A stretch of DNA of 64,000 bases from Thalassomonas viridans. Lineage in GTDB: Bacteria; Pseudomonadota; Gammaproteobacteria; Enterobacterales; Alteromonadaceae. The stretch is taken from assembly GCF_000948985.2 (NCBI RefSeq), contig NZ_CP059733.1, positions 3,038,001-3,102,000 on the forward strand, written 5' to 3'. Shown piece after piece: positions 34,402 to 43,279 of this stretch. Made by a program: the position numbers and the translations under genes. Within the stretch, counting starts at the first letter, position 1. Every line of letters starts with the position of its first letter. Below the pieces are notes generated by a model, which saw only the letters and a program-made list of their open reading frames with translations, had not been told where the DNA came from and made no database searches.

Positions 34402-35103
34402 ATGCCTGCCATGATTGAAGAAATTTATCCCAACAGTATTTTTTGCGGAAAAGTTCAGCAGAGCTTTGGCATAGAAACAGCAATTGCCAAGTCGGCGGTA
34501 GACCTTGATATTTACCTTTCCTTTGATGGATTAGAAGATGATGAATGTGCCGACAAACGTCACCACGGCGGATTAGACCGCGCATTGCATCAGTATCCTG
34601 CCGAGCATTACGAATATTGGCGCAAAAGATATGGCGACAAGCACCAATGGCAAGCGCCGGGAATGGGGGAGAACCTCAGCACCGCAGGCATGACAGAAGA
34701 CAATGTCTGTTTAGGTGATCGCTATGCCTGGGGAGAGGCTATTATCGAAGTCAGCCAGCCCCGTTCGCCATGCTTTAAACTCAATACCTGCTGGCAAATA
34801 GCCGATCTTTCGGTTCATATGCAAGCAAGCAGCCGTTGCGGCTGGCTATATCGGGTGATTCAACCTGGGCTTGTGGGGGCCGAGCAGCCTTTGCAGCTTA
34901 TAGAACGGGTAGCCGATGCATTTACCATACGTGAGGTTTGCCACTTTTTCTTTGGTGAGCCGCTTAACCGTGACGGCTTGCTCAGGCTTAAACAGCAGAC
35001 GAGATTATCAAACAGCTGGAAAGACAAAGTGCAGCAACGCCTGGCAACTGGTGAAGTTGAGGATTGGGAGCGCCGGTTATTGGGTCAGATTGCCAAGGTA
35101 TGA
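34402..35103 (+). CDS. yiiM: YiiM-type MOSC domain protein
   Basis: 233-aa MOSC protein. E. coli YiiM takes part in reducing N-hydroxylated purine analogues and binds a molybdenum cofactor through a conserved cysteine. Features: DDECADKRHHGGLDRALHQYPAEHYEYW, PGMGENLSTAGMTEDNVCLGD, QPRSPCFKLN (cofactor Cys) and a C-terminal 3-alpha region. Length is normal. Likely an ordinary chromosomal gene. Start ATG 34402. Confidence 0.92.
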   Translation: MPAMIEEIYPNSIFCGKVQQSFGIETAIAKSAVDLDIYLSFDGLEDDECADKRHHGGLDRALHQYPAEHYEYWRKRYGDKHQWQAPGMGENLSTAGMTEDNVCLGDRYAWGEAIIEVSQPRSPCFKLNTCWQIADLSVHMQASSRCGWLYRVIQPGLVGAEQPLQLIERVADAFTIREVCHFFFGEPLNRDGLLRLKQQTRLSNSWKDKVQQRLATGEVEDWERRLLGQIAKV

Positions 35104-35215
35104 TTATCAAGAGCGGAAGGCTTATGCTAAATGCTGCCAACGGTCTATTGAAACTAAGTATTACATGCACTTAAGGGGCTAATCGTTAGTGTTTGAATGT
35201 CGTAAGTGCAAGGTC

Positions 35216-35512
35216 ATGAACCGGGTAAAGCTAGATTTTTGGATATCAAAGATTGATGCCGTCGGTTTTATCGTTTTGAGCCTGTTTTTATCTGTGCCTG
35301 TCTGGGCAGTTTCTTATATGGTTGAAGCATCACAGGGCTTTGCTGTTTTTATTGCCCTGGTTGCGTTAGTGGTCGCCGGAATTCTAGACTCAGCCGACAG
35401 TTTTGAAGGAATATGTTTTCAATTAAGTACAAGCAAGCAATTCCGGAAATCAGGTGGAATATACTCGCTAAGCCAACAGAAACCCATTACCATATGCACT
35501 AGATTTATTTAA
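35216..35512 (+). CDS. Small membrane protein, uncertain
   Basis: About 98 aa, with two membrane segments (AVGFIVLSLFLSVPVWAVSYM and FAVFIALVALVVAGIL). Starts at ATG 35216 or GTG 35189; the latter lies right after a GTTAGTG core-like sequence. No family recognised. The C-terminal third looks low quality and may be shadow sequence before the next gene. Confidence 0.45.
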   Translation: MNRVKLDFWISKIDAVGFIVLSLFLSVPVWAVSYMVEASQGFAVFIALVALVVAGILDSADSFEGICFQLSTSKQFRKSGGIYSLSQQKPITICTRFI

Positions 35513-35527
35513 AGAAGTTAATAATAT

Positions 35528-35866
35528 ATGTCGTTTCCCCCTTGTCCAAAATGTCAGTCTGAATTTGTTTACCAGGATCAAAACCATTTGGTCTGCCCGG
35601 AATGCGCACATGAGTGGAATCCGTCGGAAGTGCCGGCCGATGAAGAAACACTGAATATAAAAGATGCCAACGGCACCTTGCTGCAAGAAGGCGATAAGGT
35701 CACACTGGCTAAAGATCTTAAAGTAAAAGGCAGCTCCCTGGTGCTTAAAATTGGTACCAAGGCCGTGATCAGGCGAATAGTGGAAGGTAAGGATCACCAG
35801 TTAGACTGCAAAGTGGACGGTGCAGGCGAAATGATGGTGACGGCGAAGTTTGTGAAAAAAGCCTGA
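35528..35866 (+). CDS. yjdM: YjdM (PhnA) zinc-ribbon protein
   Basis: 112-aa protein with an N-terminal zinc ribbon (CPKCQSEFVYQDQNHLVCPECAHEW) and a C-terminal KOW/SH3-like domain (DANGTLLQEGDKVTLAKDLKVKGSS). This is the widespread YjdM family, historically called PhnA; it is not the phosphonoacetate hydrolase. Role unclear. Length exactly typical. Ordinary core-type gene. Confidence 0.94.
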   Translation: MSFPPCPKCQSEFVYQDQNHLVCPECAHEWNPSEVPADEETLNIKDANGTLLQEGDKVTLAKDLKVKGSSLVLKIGTKAVIRRIVEGKDHQLDCKVDGAGEMMVTAKFVKKA

Positions 35867-35996
35867 GGAAATTTAGTTTATTGAAGCTTTGATAAGGTCA
35901 GGGTAGATTGAACCTGAGCGCAAAGGTGCAAAGCCGAGGTATGGCCTGTACATCATCCACACGTTGATTGAGCATTATTGCAGGGAGAAAATAAGC

Positions 35997-36410
35997 ATGA
36001 ACACTAGAACCGTTATTTTAGGAACCATCGCATACACAGTAGTGACTTTTCCCTTAGCTGTAATCTGGCATGTTGTGCTATTTGAGGAGCAGTTTAGAGC
36101 GTTTGGTTATTTTGACGGAGAGCCAAATTTTGCACTCGGCTTTTTAACGATCCTTATCCAGGGCTTTATGCTTTCTTTTTTATTCCCTCTTTTTAAGTTA
36201 TCCGGCCAAGCTCTGTCCAGAGGGTTAAAGTATGCTCTGCTTATGGGCGTCTTTTTCTGGACCTCCCATGTCCTGGCATTGGTCGCCAAACAGGAAATGA
36301 ATGGCGCGTTGTCATTTGTTGTTATGGAGAGTTTTTATCTTGTTATTCAGTTCGGTATTTTTGGAATTTTGATCGGGTTCATTCATGGCAAAACGCAAAA
36401 CAAGCCATAA
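35997..36410 (+). CDS. Four-helix membrane protein (137 aa)
   Basis: Integral membrane protein with about four segments (AYTVVTFPLAVIWHVVLF, LGFLTILIQGFMLSFLF, ALLMGVFFWTSHVLALVA, YLVIQFGIFGILIGFIHG). A GGGAG ribosome site precedes ATG 35997; the 35964 start is less likely. It resembles DUF1761-like small membrane proteins in build, but no motif confirms it. Function unknown. Confidence 0.7.
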   Translation: MNTRTVILGTIAYTVVTFPLAVIWHVVLFEEQFRAFGYFDGEPNFALGFLTILIQGFMLSFLFPLFKLSGQALSRGLKYALLMGVFFWTSHVLALVAKQEMNGALSFVVMESFYLVIQFGIFGILIGFIHGKTQNKP

Positions 36411-36445
36411 CAAGTTAGCAAAGGAAAAAACATTAGAGTGAAGTG

Positions 36446-37297
36446 ATGAGATTTAGCAAATACCACGCATTAGGCAATGACTATATCGTAATCAACCCGA
36501 AAGATCTGAATGCCGGTTTGTCTGAGACTGAGATTAAAACCATTTGCGATCGCCATTATGGCGTAGGTTCTGACGGTATTCTTTACGGGCCGGAAGCAAG
36601 TGACAGTTGTGACTTTGCCTTGAAAATTTTTAATCCCGATGCGAGTGAGGCTGAAAAAAGCGGTAATGGTCTGCGTATTTTCTCAAGGTATTTATGGGAT
36701 CAGTCACTGGTATTGAATGATGAATTTACCATTGAAACCAAAGGGGGAATGGTAAGTTCGGTTGTTGGCGAGCAAGGGAAGTCTGTATCGGTTGATATGG
36801 GCAAGGTAAGGTTTACCCATGAACTGCTTGGCGAGCCTGAACCGACAGCTGAAGTGCTAAAGGTTTCTGGCAGGGAGTTTAGCTGTTATTTGGCGAACGT
36901 AGGTAATCCCCATTGCGTAATATTGCTCGATGAAGTGGATGACGGGATTGCAAAAGCGTTCGGCAGCCAGATCGAAAATAACCCGAGATTTGCTAATCGT
37001 ACTAATGTACAGTTCGTGCAAGTTATCGACAGATCTTCAATTCAGATTGAAATCTGGGAGCGTGGCGCCGGATATACTTTAGCATCCGGCTCCAGCAGCA
37101 CGGCGGCGGCTTCAGTTGTTTATGGCCTGGGGTTGTGTGATGCCAACATTAATGTTCATATGCCCGGCGGTGTTATTAATATAAAGATTGATGAAGAATT
37201 TTTTGCAACCATGACAGGAGCCGTCTGCAAAATTTGCGAAGGCTGTTTTTCGAGTGAGGGCTTAGCTGACCAGAACCTTGCAGTAGAGGTAAATTAA
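36446..37297 (+). CDS. DapF-fold protein lacking both catalytic cysteines
   Basis: 283-aa homologue of diaminopimelate epimerase. Fold motifs are present: KYHALGNDYIV, GSDGILY, SGNG, NVGNPHCVIL. DapF enzymes use two cysteines, in SGNG-x-RCF and ACGTGA. Here these positions read SGNGLRIFSRY (Ile) and LASGSSSTAAA (Ser), and the GxGET glutamate is Tyr (GAGYT). It is therefore unlikely to be a two-base Cys epimerase and may be a DapF-like isomerase of another type. Its stop directly precedes the DUF2971 start, forming a two-gene operon. Start is ATG 36446 (a GTG precedes it). Confidence 0.85.
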   Translation: MRFSKYHALGNDYIVINPKDLNAGLSETEIKTICDRHYGVGSDGILYGPEASDSCDFALKIFNPDASEAEKSGNGLRIFSRYLWDQSLVLNDEFTIETKGGMVSSVVGEQGKSVSVDMGKVRFTHELLGEPEPTAEVLKVSGREFSCYLANVGNPHCVILLDEVDDGIAKAFGSQIENNPRFANRTNVQFVQVIDRSSIQIEIWERGAGYTLASGSSSTAAASVVYGLGLCDANINVHMPGGVINIKIDEEFFATMTGAVCKICEGCFSSEGLADQNLAVEVN

Positions 37298-38239
37298 TTG
37301 AAGTTGTACAAATACATGAATCTTGAACTGGGAGCGAAGTTTCTAAATGCGCCTATGATCCGGCTCAGTAATCAAAGCTGTTTGAACGATCCCTTTGAGT
37401 TCCTGTTAAGCAGTACCAGTTCCTCAAAGGTCGAGCAAGCTCTTAGAAAGAGCCTTGGAAAAGATTATGACCATAGTGAACTGATTCATCAGTTTTGGAC
37501 TCACGGAATTGTCTCCCTCACCGAAACTCACGATAATCTTTTGATGTGGAGCCATTATGCCGATGAGCATAGAGGTATGGTTATTGGCTTTGATATACCG
37601 CAAGCCAGCCCGTTTGAGTTCTTTTTGGATGCCGGTGCCGGTGTTAGTGCCGGAAAAGGCAGTCATTTCCATAAAGTCAATTATCGTAAGTTCAGACAAT
37701 TCTCCGGCGAGATCAATGCCTCAAACCTGGATGAAGTAAGACTACATTACATGCTAAGTAAGTCAGACGAGTGGATTTACGAGAAGGAACACAGGTTTGT
37801 GATCCCCTTTGATGAGGCAGACATTATTTTATTGAGTCATAAAAGTGAGTTATTTTCCCGGGTACTTGATGATTTGCAATTGCCGCCAGATGCACTTATT
37901 CCGCTGGAGTATGAGGAAAAGAGTCTAATCGATCTTAGAGTGCATGCAGTTCCCAAAGCTGCCTTATTTAAGCTTTGGTGCTTATCAGGCGTTTGTGGGG
38001 CAATGTTCTTCAAATTAGTGAATCCCAACGCCATTAAAAATATTTACTTAGGGCGCTCTGTAGCCCCTGAGAGTCTTAGCGACCATATTTGTAGCAATCC
38101 GAATAAAGCAATAAGAGAGCGTTTTAATGATCCCGAAACGGGAGAAGTGACAAACGTATTTAAAGCATCCCTGGATAATGACAGGTATGAATTAAACTTT
38201 GCTCAATGCTATTTGTCGCTTTTGGATTATATGAATTAG
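37298..38239 (+). CDS. DUF2971 family protein
   Basis: 313-aa protein with the full DUF2971 pattern: MKLYKYMNLELGAKF, CLNDPFEF, GIVSLTETHDNLLMWSHYADEHRGMVIGFD and WIYEKEHRFV. TTG start directly after the stop of the DapF-like gene, with GAGGT eight bases upstream, so translation is coupled. Relative of the partial gene at the left edge. Family function unknown; several relatives sit in defence-type or cassette contexts. Confidence 0.88.
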   Translation: MKLYKYMNLELGAKFLNAPMIRLSNQSCLNDPFEFLLSSTSSSKVEQALRKSLGKDYDHSELIHQFWTHGIVSLTETHDNLLMWSHYADEHRGMVIGFDIPQASPFEFFLDAGAGVSAGKGSHFHKVNYRKFRQFSGEINASNLDEVRLHYMLSKSDEWIYEKEHRFVIPFDEADIILLSHKSELFSRVLDDLQLPPDALIPLEYEEKSLIDLRVHAVPKAALFKLWCLSGVCGAMFFKLVNPNAIKNIYLGRSVAPESLSDHICSNPNKAIRERFNDPETGEVTNVFKASLDNDRYELNFAQCYLSLLDYMN

Positions 38240-38374
38240 CCGGTTTAATGGAGCTGACATAGCGAGGGATTTGATGCCGGGTAATGAGCAGTATGATGTG
38301 ACCGGTCATCAATTATGAAAAACTCAATATGGCGGATAGCTCAACCCCAGATTTTCTTAACTAACAGGATAGAT

Positions 38375-38728
38375 ATGAACTTTTCAAATAAATCTGATGC
38401 CGAAATACTAGCAATCGCTAACCCGTTTCTCGACAACATTATCCAGGCTTCCAACGAGCTTGATTATGAGAAGTTTTCGCGTAATTTGTCCGGGAACATG
38501 AAAAACGCTTTTTCTGAAAATGATTTTGTCCAGCAGCAAACGGCATTTCAGCAGCAGTTTGGAAAAATCAGTGAAGACAGGGAGTTTATCCGCTGCATAC
38601 GCAGGCAGCAGAGCGTTTCAGTTTTATGGGTAACCAGTTTCGAGAAGCTTGACGGTGAAGTGCTTGCAGCGATGCAAATTGACGAGGAAGACGGTGAGAT
38701 GAAAATATTCACGGTCAGGATCAGTTAA
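38375..38728 (+). CDS. Hypothetical protein, NTF2/DUF3887-like (117 aa)
   Basis: About 117 aa, predicted alpha/beta: ILAIANPFLDNIIQASNELDYEKFSRNLSGNMKNAF then SVLWVTSFEKLDGEVLAAMQIDEEDG. The pattern resembles small NTF2-like proteins such as DUF3887, tentatively. No signal peptide. The ATG at 38375 follows an ACAGGATAG site; the 38315 start is doubtful. Confidence 0.6.
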   Translation: MNFSNKSDAEILAIANPFLDNIIQASNELDYEKFSRNLSGNMKNAFSENDFVQQQTAFQQQFGKISEDREFIRCIRRQQSVSVLWVTSFEKLDGEVLAAMQIDEEDGEMKIFTVRIS

Positions 38729-38991
38729 GTTTTCCGTTAACATAATAGGCAGGCACGAAGGATCGCAACAGGCGTTTCATTCAGAGGAGTGAAGCGCAAT
38801 TCATCACATTCATCATCCCACAGTTTTGTTCGCGGTTTTCTCTAAAGTGGAGCTTATGGATAAGCTCTTGCCATTCGTTAGCAGTTCACGTTTAATAACA
38901 ATAAGTTAAATAAAGGCGGACTTCCAACAGAAGACTTTCGCCTCATGAGCTCATGCTCACCTGAAAAGTAAGCTTATACGGATATTAGTTT
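38729..38991. other. Intergenic, nothing found
   Basis: No gene, strong terminator or repeat was seen. CGTTAGCAGTTCACG near 38877 is reminiscent of an attC core but has no partner. Confidence 0.4.
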
Positions 38992-39996
38992 ATGAATTTG
39001 AACCCCATTTCTTACAAGATATTAGTAAGTATCTTGCTTGTTTTTACATTGTTGCCTGCTTGGGGCATGGGTAAAGCAAACATTCGGATCCTGCCGCACG
39101 ATGATGTTATTTATAAAATTTCGGGTGATATAGGTTTTGAAAACTGGAATTTCGGCATTGCCATAAAAGGTGTCAAGGCTGACATCGACCGTTTGGAAAT
39201 CAGCCATTATTCGGCAGGGAAGCAACTTAACAATATTGCTTATTCCAAAAGTGCGCTGGCAGCCTACCTGAGAACTACGGATGACGGCAGCATCAAGTCC
39301 AGAGGTTTTCATATGATGCTGCCGGAAAATTTAAAGGCAGACCGGCTGGTATTAGAGTTTTTTTCAAGCAATAACAGTGTTATTAAGAAGTCGATAAAAC
39401 TCGCACGCTTTGAGCAAAAAAATACCTACAGGTTTCCATTGAAAGGCACCTGGTTTATTTCATCCGGTTATGACTTCGGGGTAGAGCATCGCCGCCACCT
39501 GAGCCGGGGACATTTTTCCTACGACATGCTCAAAGTGAATGAGTTTGGTCAATATTCGCAGGGAGCAGAATTAAAAGATAACTTTTCATTTGGCCTGCCG
39601 GTATTTTCTCCTGCCGCCGGAACTGTTATTAAAGTTCACGACGGTGAAAAAGACGGTAAGCCGGGGAGTTCGTCCGGTAAAGCCAATTATCTTGAAATTG
39701 ATCATGGGGCAGGGGAAGTCAGCCGTTTTGTTCACTTAAAAATGGGCTCTATTCTGGTTGCTGTAGGGGATAAAGTGGTATCAGGACAAGAAATTGCTGC
39801 AATAGGCAAGTCAGGCACCAAAGATGTTCATCTCCATTTGGGTTTTCTGAGAAACATTGTTGATGCCGAAGGCAATAAAAAGCAAATACCTATCCCTGTG
39901 TTATTTAGCGGCTACTTTGTAAGCTGGAATCAGGACGATAATAAACTTGTTGAATTAGGCAGGCCAAGAAGAGGGCAGTTTATTCGTAGTGAATGA
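38992..39996 (+). CDS. Exported M23-type peptidase domain protein
   Basis: 334-aa protein with a signal peptide (ILVSILLVFTLLPAWGMG) and a C-terminal M23 (LytM) domain. Zinc and catalytic motifs are RGHFSYDM (H-x3-D, about residues 179-183) and DVHLHLGF (H-x-H). Members cut peptide crossbridges in the cell wall or bind as regulators. The N-terminal ~150 residues are a beta-rich domain not recognised. An IS1595-type element lies 13 bp after its stop and may have separated it from its terminator. Confidence 0.85.
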   Translation: MNLNPISYKILVSILLVFTLLPAWGMGKANIRILPHDDVIYKISGDIGFENWNFGIAIKGVKADIDRLEISHYSAGKQLNNIAYSKSALAAYLRTTDDGSIKSRGFHMMLPENLKADRLVLEFFSSNNSVIKKSIKLARFEQKNTYRFPLKGTWFISSGYDFGVEHRRHLSRGHFSYDMLKVNEFGQYSQGAELKDNFSFGLPVFSPAAGTVIKVHDGEKDGKPGSSSGKANYLEIDHGAGEVSRFVHLKMGSILVAVGDKVVSGQEIAAIGKSGTKDVHLHLGFLRNIVDAEGNKKQIPIPVLFSGYFVSWNQDDNKLVELGRPRRGQFIRSE

Positions 39997-40009
39997 GTTG
40001 TTCTGTGAA

Positions 40010-41028
40010 GGCTATGTTCCTTTAAATTGTAGCTATACTGTATAAGGGTACAGCAAAGAGGGTTTTACCATGAATCCAGCACAATTTAATCAGCTCATAA
40101 CCGATACGAAGTATCTGACAGATAAACAGGCCAGATATCTCGAAAAGTTGCTCCAGGGAGACGACCCAATCAAGCACATCATTGATGAGCTTGAACAGCG
40201 CATGGTTGATAAACCAGAATGCCCTCATTGCCATAGCACCTTAATAAACCGCCATGGCAAGGTTGATGAAATGCAACGTTATCGTTGTAAAAATTGCACT
40301 AAAACCTTTATGGCGACAACAGGTACACCTTTTGCCAGACTACGCCATAAGGAGCTCTGGTTAGATTATCTACGTTGTATGTTGGCGAGTAAAGTCTTAC
40401 GCGATAGCGCAGCGGAATGTGGCATTAACTTAAAAACGGCTTTTCGCTGGCGGCACCGATTTTTAAAGATACCAGCCACATTAAAAGCAAAGAAGTTAGA
40501 AGGGATAATTGAAGCCGATGAGACGTTGTTTGCTTACTCGGAAAAAGGAAGCAGACAATTATCCCGCAGGCCAAGAAAAAGAGGCATGAAAGCAAGTAAA
40601 CCCGGGCGCTCAGCACAAGACTGGGTGCCGGTGTTGACGGTAAGAGACCGCGGGCAACACACTTTTGAAGTGGTGCTGCCTCACGTGACGATAGAGAGCT
40701 TAACGCGGCAGTTAAAGGGTAAAGTGCAAAAAGATAGCGTTTTATGTAGTGACGGTTATAAGCCTTACATCAAGTTTTGTGTGAAAAATGATTTGATTCA
40801 CAAGCGCTTAGATGTCTCAGCAGGCATAAGAGTCCTTGATCAAGTTTTCCATATCCAGAATGTGAATGCTTATCACAGCAGGCTTAAATCTTGGATGGGG
40901 CGTTTTCACGGTGTGGCGACCAAATATCTTGAAAATTATCTGGGCTGGTTCAGGTATTTGGATGCGGAAGAAAATTTGAATGAAAACAGGCTATTTCGCA
41001 CTGAACAACACTTAATAGGAACATAGCC
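40010..41028 (+). mobile_element. IS1595-family insertion sequence
   Basis: 1,019 bp with terminal repeats GGCTATGTTCCT / AGGAACATAGCC and an 8-bp target duplication TCTGTGAA (40002-40009 and 41029-41036). Intact single transposase gene, whose stop codon lies in the right repeat. Complete and perfectly duplicated ends suggest recent arrival. Confidence 0.95.
40070..41026 (+). CDS. IS1595-family transposase (ISXO2-like)
   Basis: 318-aa DDE/DDN-type transposase with an N-terminal zinc ribbon (CPHCHSTLINRHG...YRCKNC at about residues 51-75) and an ISXO2-like core: IEADETLFAYSEKG, VLCSDGYKPYIKFC and NAYHSRLKSWMGRFHGVATKYLENYLGWFRY. Start ATG 40070 after AGAGGG. Frame undisturbed. Confidence 0.95.
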   Translation: MNPAQFNQLITDTKYLTDKQARYLEKLLQGDDPIKHIIDELEQRMVDKPECPHCHSTLINRHGKVDEMQRYRCKNCTKTFMATTGTPFARLRHKELWLDYLRCMLASKVLRDSAAECGINLKTAFRWRHRFLKIPATLKAKKLEGIIEADETLFAYSEKGSRQLSRRPRKRGMKASKPGRSAQDWVPVLTVRDRGQHTFEVVLPHVTIESLTRQLKGKVQKDSVLCSDGYKPYIKFCVKNDLIHKRLDVSAGIRVLDQVFHIQNVNAYHSRLKSWMGRFHGVATKYLENYLGWFRYLDAEENLNENRLFRTEQHLIGT

Positions 41029-41115
41029 TCTGTGAAAATAAAGTTTTTACCTGACATTGGCGCGTAAGACAGGTAGCATAATACGACCGCATTGATTAAC
41101 AGAGGAAGTATAAAG

Positions 41116-41280
41116 ATGTCTGAAGTGAAAGAAGTAAGCGAAGGTCGCCACATGATTTATATGAGTCGCCAGGAGGCAATCGAAACTATTCAATTATTAT
41201 CTTCACAATTAGTCGGAAAGCATGAAGGTCCGATTAGATTGCTAACTGTATCGGACGACGCACCAGATACTGAATTGTAG
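41116..41280 (+). CDS. Small protein of unknown function (54 aa)
   Basis: 54-aa protein (MSEVKEVSEGRHMIYMSRQE at the start, acidic end SDDAPDTEL). A strong AGAGGAAG ribosome site lies 9-10 bp before ATG 41116, which makes it a credible gene. It sits between the IS1595 element and a candidate RiPP precursor on the opposite strand. No family recognised. Confidence 0.55.
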   Translation: MSEVKEVSEGRHMIYMSRQEAIETIQLLSSQLVGKHEGPIRLLTVSDDAPDTEL

Positions 41281-41460
41281 ACAGTAAAAACCACCGGCCT
41301 CAAACGGGGCCGCTATACAAAATTTACTCACTAATCAAAATTAAATACTGTTCCCGGGGGGAAACTCTTAATTAAAGCCGAGGCCATTTGCGAACCAGCG
41401 GTAGAAACTGAGGCGGTTATGCTGCTAAAACCCACCTCGCTGCAGATAGCTATGGAGAAC

Positions 41461-41625
41461 TTATTCGCCACAGCCAATATTGGGATTGTTATGGTTTGAC
41501 CCGCCACCGGTGCCGCCACTTGTTTCCGACAAAATCTCGTTTTCCAAATCACTCCAGTCGTCTTCAGTGATTTCCGGATTTGTGTTGTTATTTTTATTGC
41601 TATTACCCGTGTTATCTTCCGTCAT
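41461..41625 (-). CDS. Candidate second RiPP precursor (54 aa)
   Basis: 54-aa peptide, divergent from the exporter operon that starts at 42008. An Asn/Asp/Glu-rich leader with EITEDDWSDLENEILSE precedes a double glycine (SETSGG) and a short glycine/asparagine-rich tail (TGGGSNHNNPNIGCGE) with one cysteine. An acidic helical leader with GG before a short core is what C39 exporters recognise. AGGAAT ribosome site about 10 bp upstream. A different frame beneath (41331-41552) also stays open and could be the real product or a shifted extension, so confidence is moderate. Confidence 0.55.
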   Translation of the reverse strand: MTEDNTGNSNKNNNTNPEITEDDWSDLENEILSETSGGTGGGSNHNNPNIGCGE

Positions 41626-41804
41626 GATCGCATATTCCTATTGTTTGAAATTCTGTTGCGTAATGGGAAGCACAACAATTTTACGTCAGCATAAAATATA
41701 AGACGGCATCCCTTGCGCTAGGTTAAGTACGTTTTTTGTTATTTTAAACCTTACCCTCTTTTTTTGGCCTGAAATTTACGAATATTGGCTCAATTAGCCA
41801 TTTT

Positions 41805-41845
41805 TTTGGCTGGATATTGCCTATTTATGACCGGGGTTTGTTTTT
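41805..41845 (+). promoter_or_regulatory. Shared upstream element, exporter operon copy
   Basis: A ~41-bp stretch beginning TTTGGCTG and ending TGACCGGGGTTTGTTTTT matches 48405-48446 at roughly three of four positions, including TTTGGCTG, TGAC-GGGG and TTTGT. It lies 163 bp upstream of the HlyD gene. Likely a common promoter or operator. Confidence 0.55.
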
Positions 41846-42007
41846 AATAGCGTGATCAAAGTCGTATTATCTAAATTAACTATTTGATAACAATCAAAGC
41901 TGAGCATATACCCAAGAGGTTCGGCGTATGTCAATGGCACAGGTTTCATAGGATTGATTAACAAGCATTTTATCATACTTTATTAAACATCAATTTCAGG
42001 GAAGCAG

Positions 42008-43258
42008 ATGGCAGCAAAGAAACGTCAACTTTTTAGGAAAGAAGTTATTGAGGCTATGACGGCCAGGCACGGAGATGTTGTCCTCATTCGTCCCGTCAGT
42101 TTCACTATTATCACAGGTTTTATCCTAATCCTCATCACTATTGCCCTGGCCTTTTTTTCGTTGGGGCAATATACCCATTCGCTTCCTGTCAAAGGGGTGC
42201 TGAAAAGCAAAGGCGGCGACACTAAAGTTATGGCCTATCAGCCCGGCGTGATCGAAGAAATCTATATCCGGGAAGGAGATAAGGTTGCACAGGGCGACCC
42301 CTTATATAGGGTAAGAACCGAAAGAGACGGCCAAGGGGGCACGGTTAATGAGAAGCTGATAAGCAGTATCCGGGGTAGTATTAAATTAACAGAAGAAAAA
42401 ATCGATTACCAAACCAAGCTGAATGCGCTTGAATTAGAGGATCTTGCCCGCTCTGCAAAAAGCTATACCAGCAAAGCCCAGCAAAGAGCAGATGAAATAG
42501 AAATCAAGAATGATTACTTAACCTTGCTCAAATCTGAACTTTCCATTCTCGCCAAACTGAAAAAAGCGCAGCAGGCCACACAATTGGAGTATAACGCCAA
42601 ATATGCCCAGGTATTGGAAGCCAGATTAGCGATTAAATCACTGACGCGCGAACGGCTGAATTTACTGGAACAGGCCGATACCGCAGAGAAAAATATCAGG
42701 AACACAAAACTACAGGGCCAGTCTATGGTGGTGGGCTACCAGCAAACACTGGAGAACCTGCAACGTGAGCTGGCGCAAAAAGAGGCGGACAGATTTTATA
42801 TGATCACCGCCCCTAAAGCCGGGGTGGTGGCCAATATCTATTACCACCAGGGGAATTTTGTGGAAGTGAATAAGCCTCTGATGATGTTATTGCCTCAAGA
42901 CAAAGAGCTGGTTGCCGAAGTGTATATTACCGCCGGCGCCATAGGGCAGATTGAAGAAGGGCAGAGTATCAATATGCGTTACCATGCCTTCCCTTATCAA
43001 AAATTTGGCATGTTTAAAGGCAAGATAGCCAGCATTTCAAAAACCCTGATCGATCCTTACCAGGCAAAGGTCGAGTCCCTGGTCGAAGGTCCGTCATACC
43101 GGGCAACCGTTACTCTGGAACAACAACATATTACCTTGAATGAGAAGTCGGTTGCATTGCAAACGGGCATGCTACTTGACGCGGATGTGATAGGGGATAG
43201 TCGCAGCATCTTGGGCTGGATCTTCGAGCCTATCTTATCTTCTATCGAACACAGTTAG
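42008..43258 (+). CDS. HlyD/CvaA-type membrane fusion protein
   Basis: Periplasmic adaptor that links the ABC exporter to an outer-membrane channel in type I secretion of peptides. 416 aa: an N-terminal cytoplasmic tail, one membrane helix (about residues 31-53, FTIITGFILILITIALAFFS), a biotinyl-lipoyl-like half (AYQPGVIEEIYIREGDKVAQGDPLYRV), a long coiled-coil hairpin (about 110-255) and the closing lipoyl half (TAPKAGVVANIYYHQGNFVEV) with a beta-barrel. First gene of the operon, 21 bp before the ABC exporter gene. No outer-membrane TolC-like gene is nearby. Confidence 0.92.
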   Translation: MAAKKRQLFRKEVIEAMTARHGDVVLIRPVSFTIITGFILILITIALAFFSLGQYTHSLPVKGVLKSKGGDTKVMAYQPGVIEEIYIREGDKVAQGDPLYRVRTERDGQGGTVNEKLISSIRGSIKLTEEKIDYQTKLNALELEDLARSAKSYTSKAQQRADEIEIKNDYLTLLKSELSILAKLKKAQQATQLEYNAKYAQVLEARLAIKSLTRERLNLLEQADTAEKNIRNTKLQGQSMVVGYQQTLENLQRELAQKEADRFYMITAPKAGVVANIYYHQGNFVEVNKPLMMLLPQDKELVAEVYITAGAIGQIEEGQSINMRYHAFPYQKFGMFKGKIASISKTLIDPYQAKVESLVEGPSYRATVTLEQQHITLNEKSVALQTGMLLDADVIGDSRSILGWIFEPILSSIEHS

Positions 43259-43279
43259 TCCTTTGTTTAAGAGAGAGCC

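Noticed and set aside
41331..41552. 73-aa minus-strand frame overlapping precursor candidate 2
   Set aside because: Lacks a ribosome site and leader features; kept only as an alternative reading of that DNA.
41805..41825. Possible sigma-54 promoter (TTGGCTGGATATTGCC) upstream of the HlyD gene
   Set aside because: Only 9 bp separate GG and GC instead of 10, and the second copy of the element does not keep the pattern.
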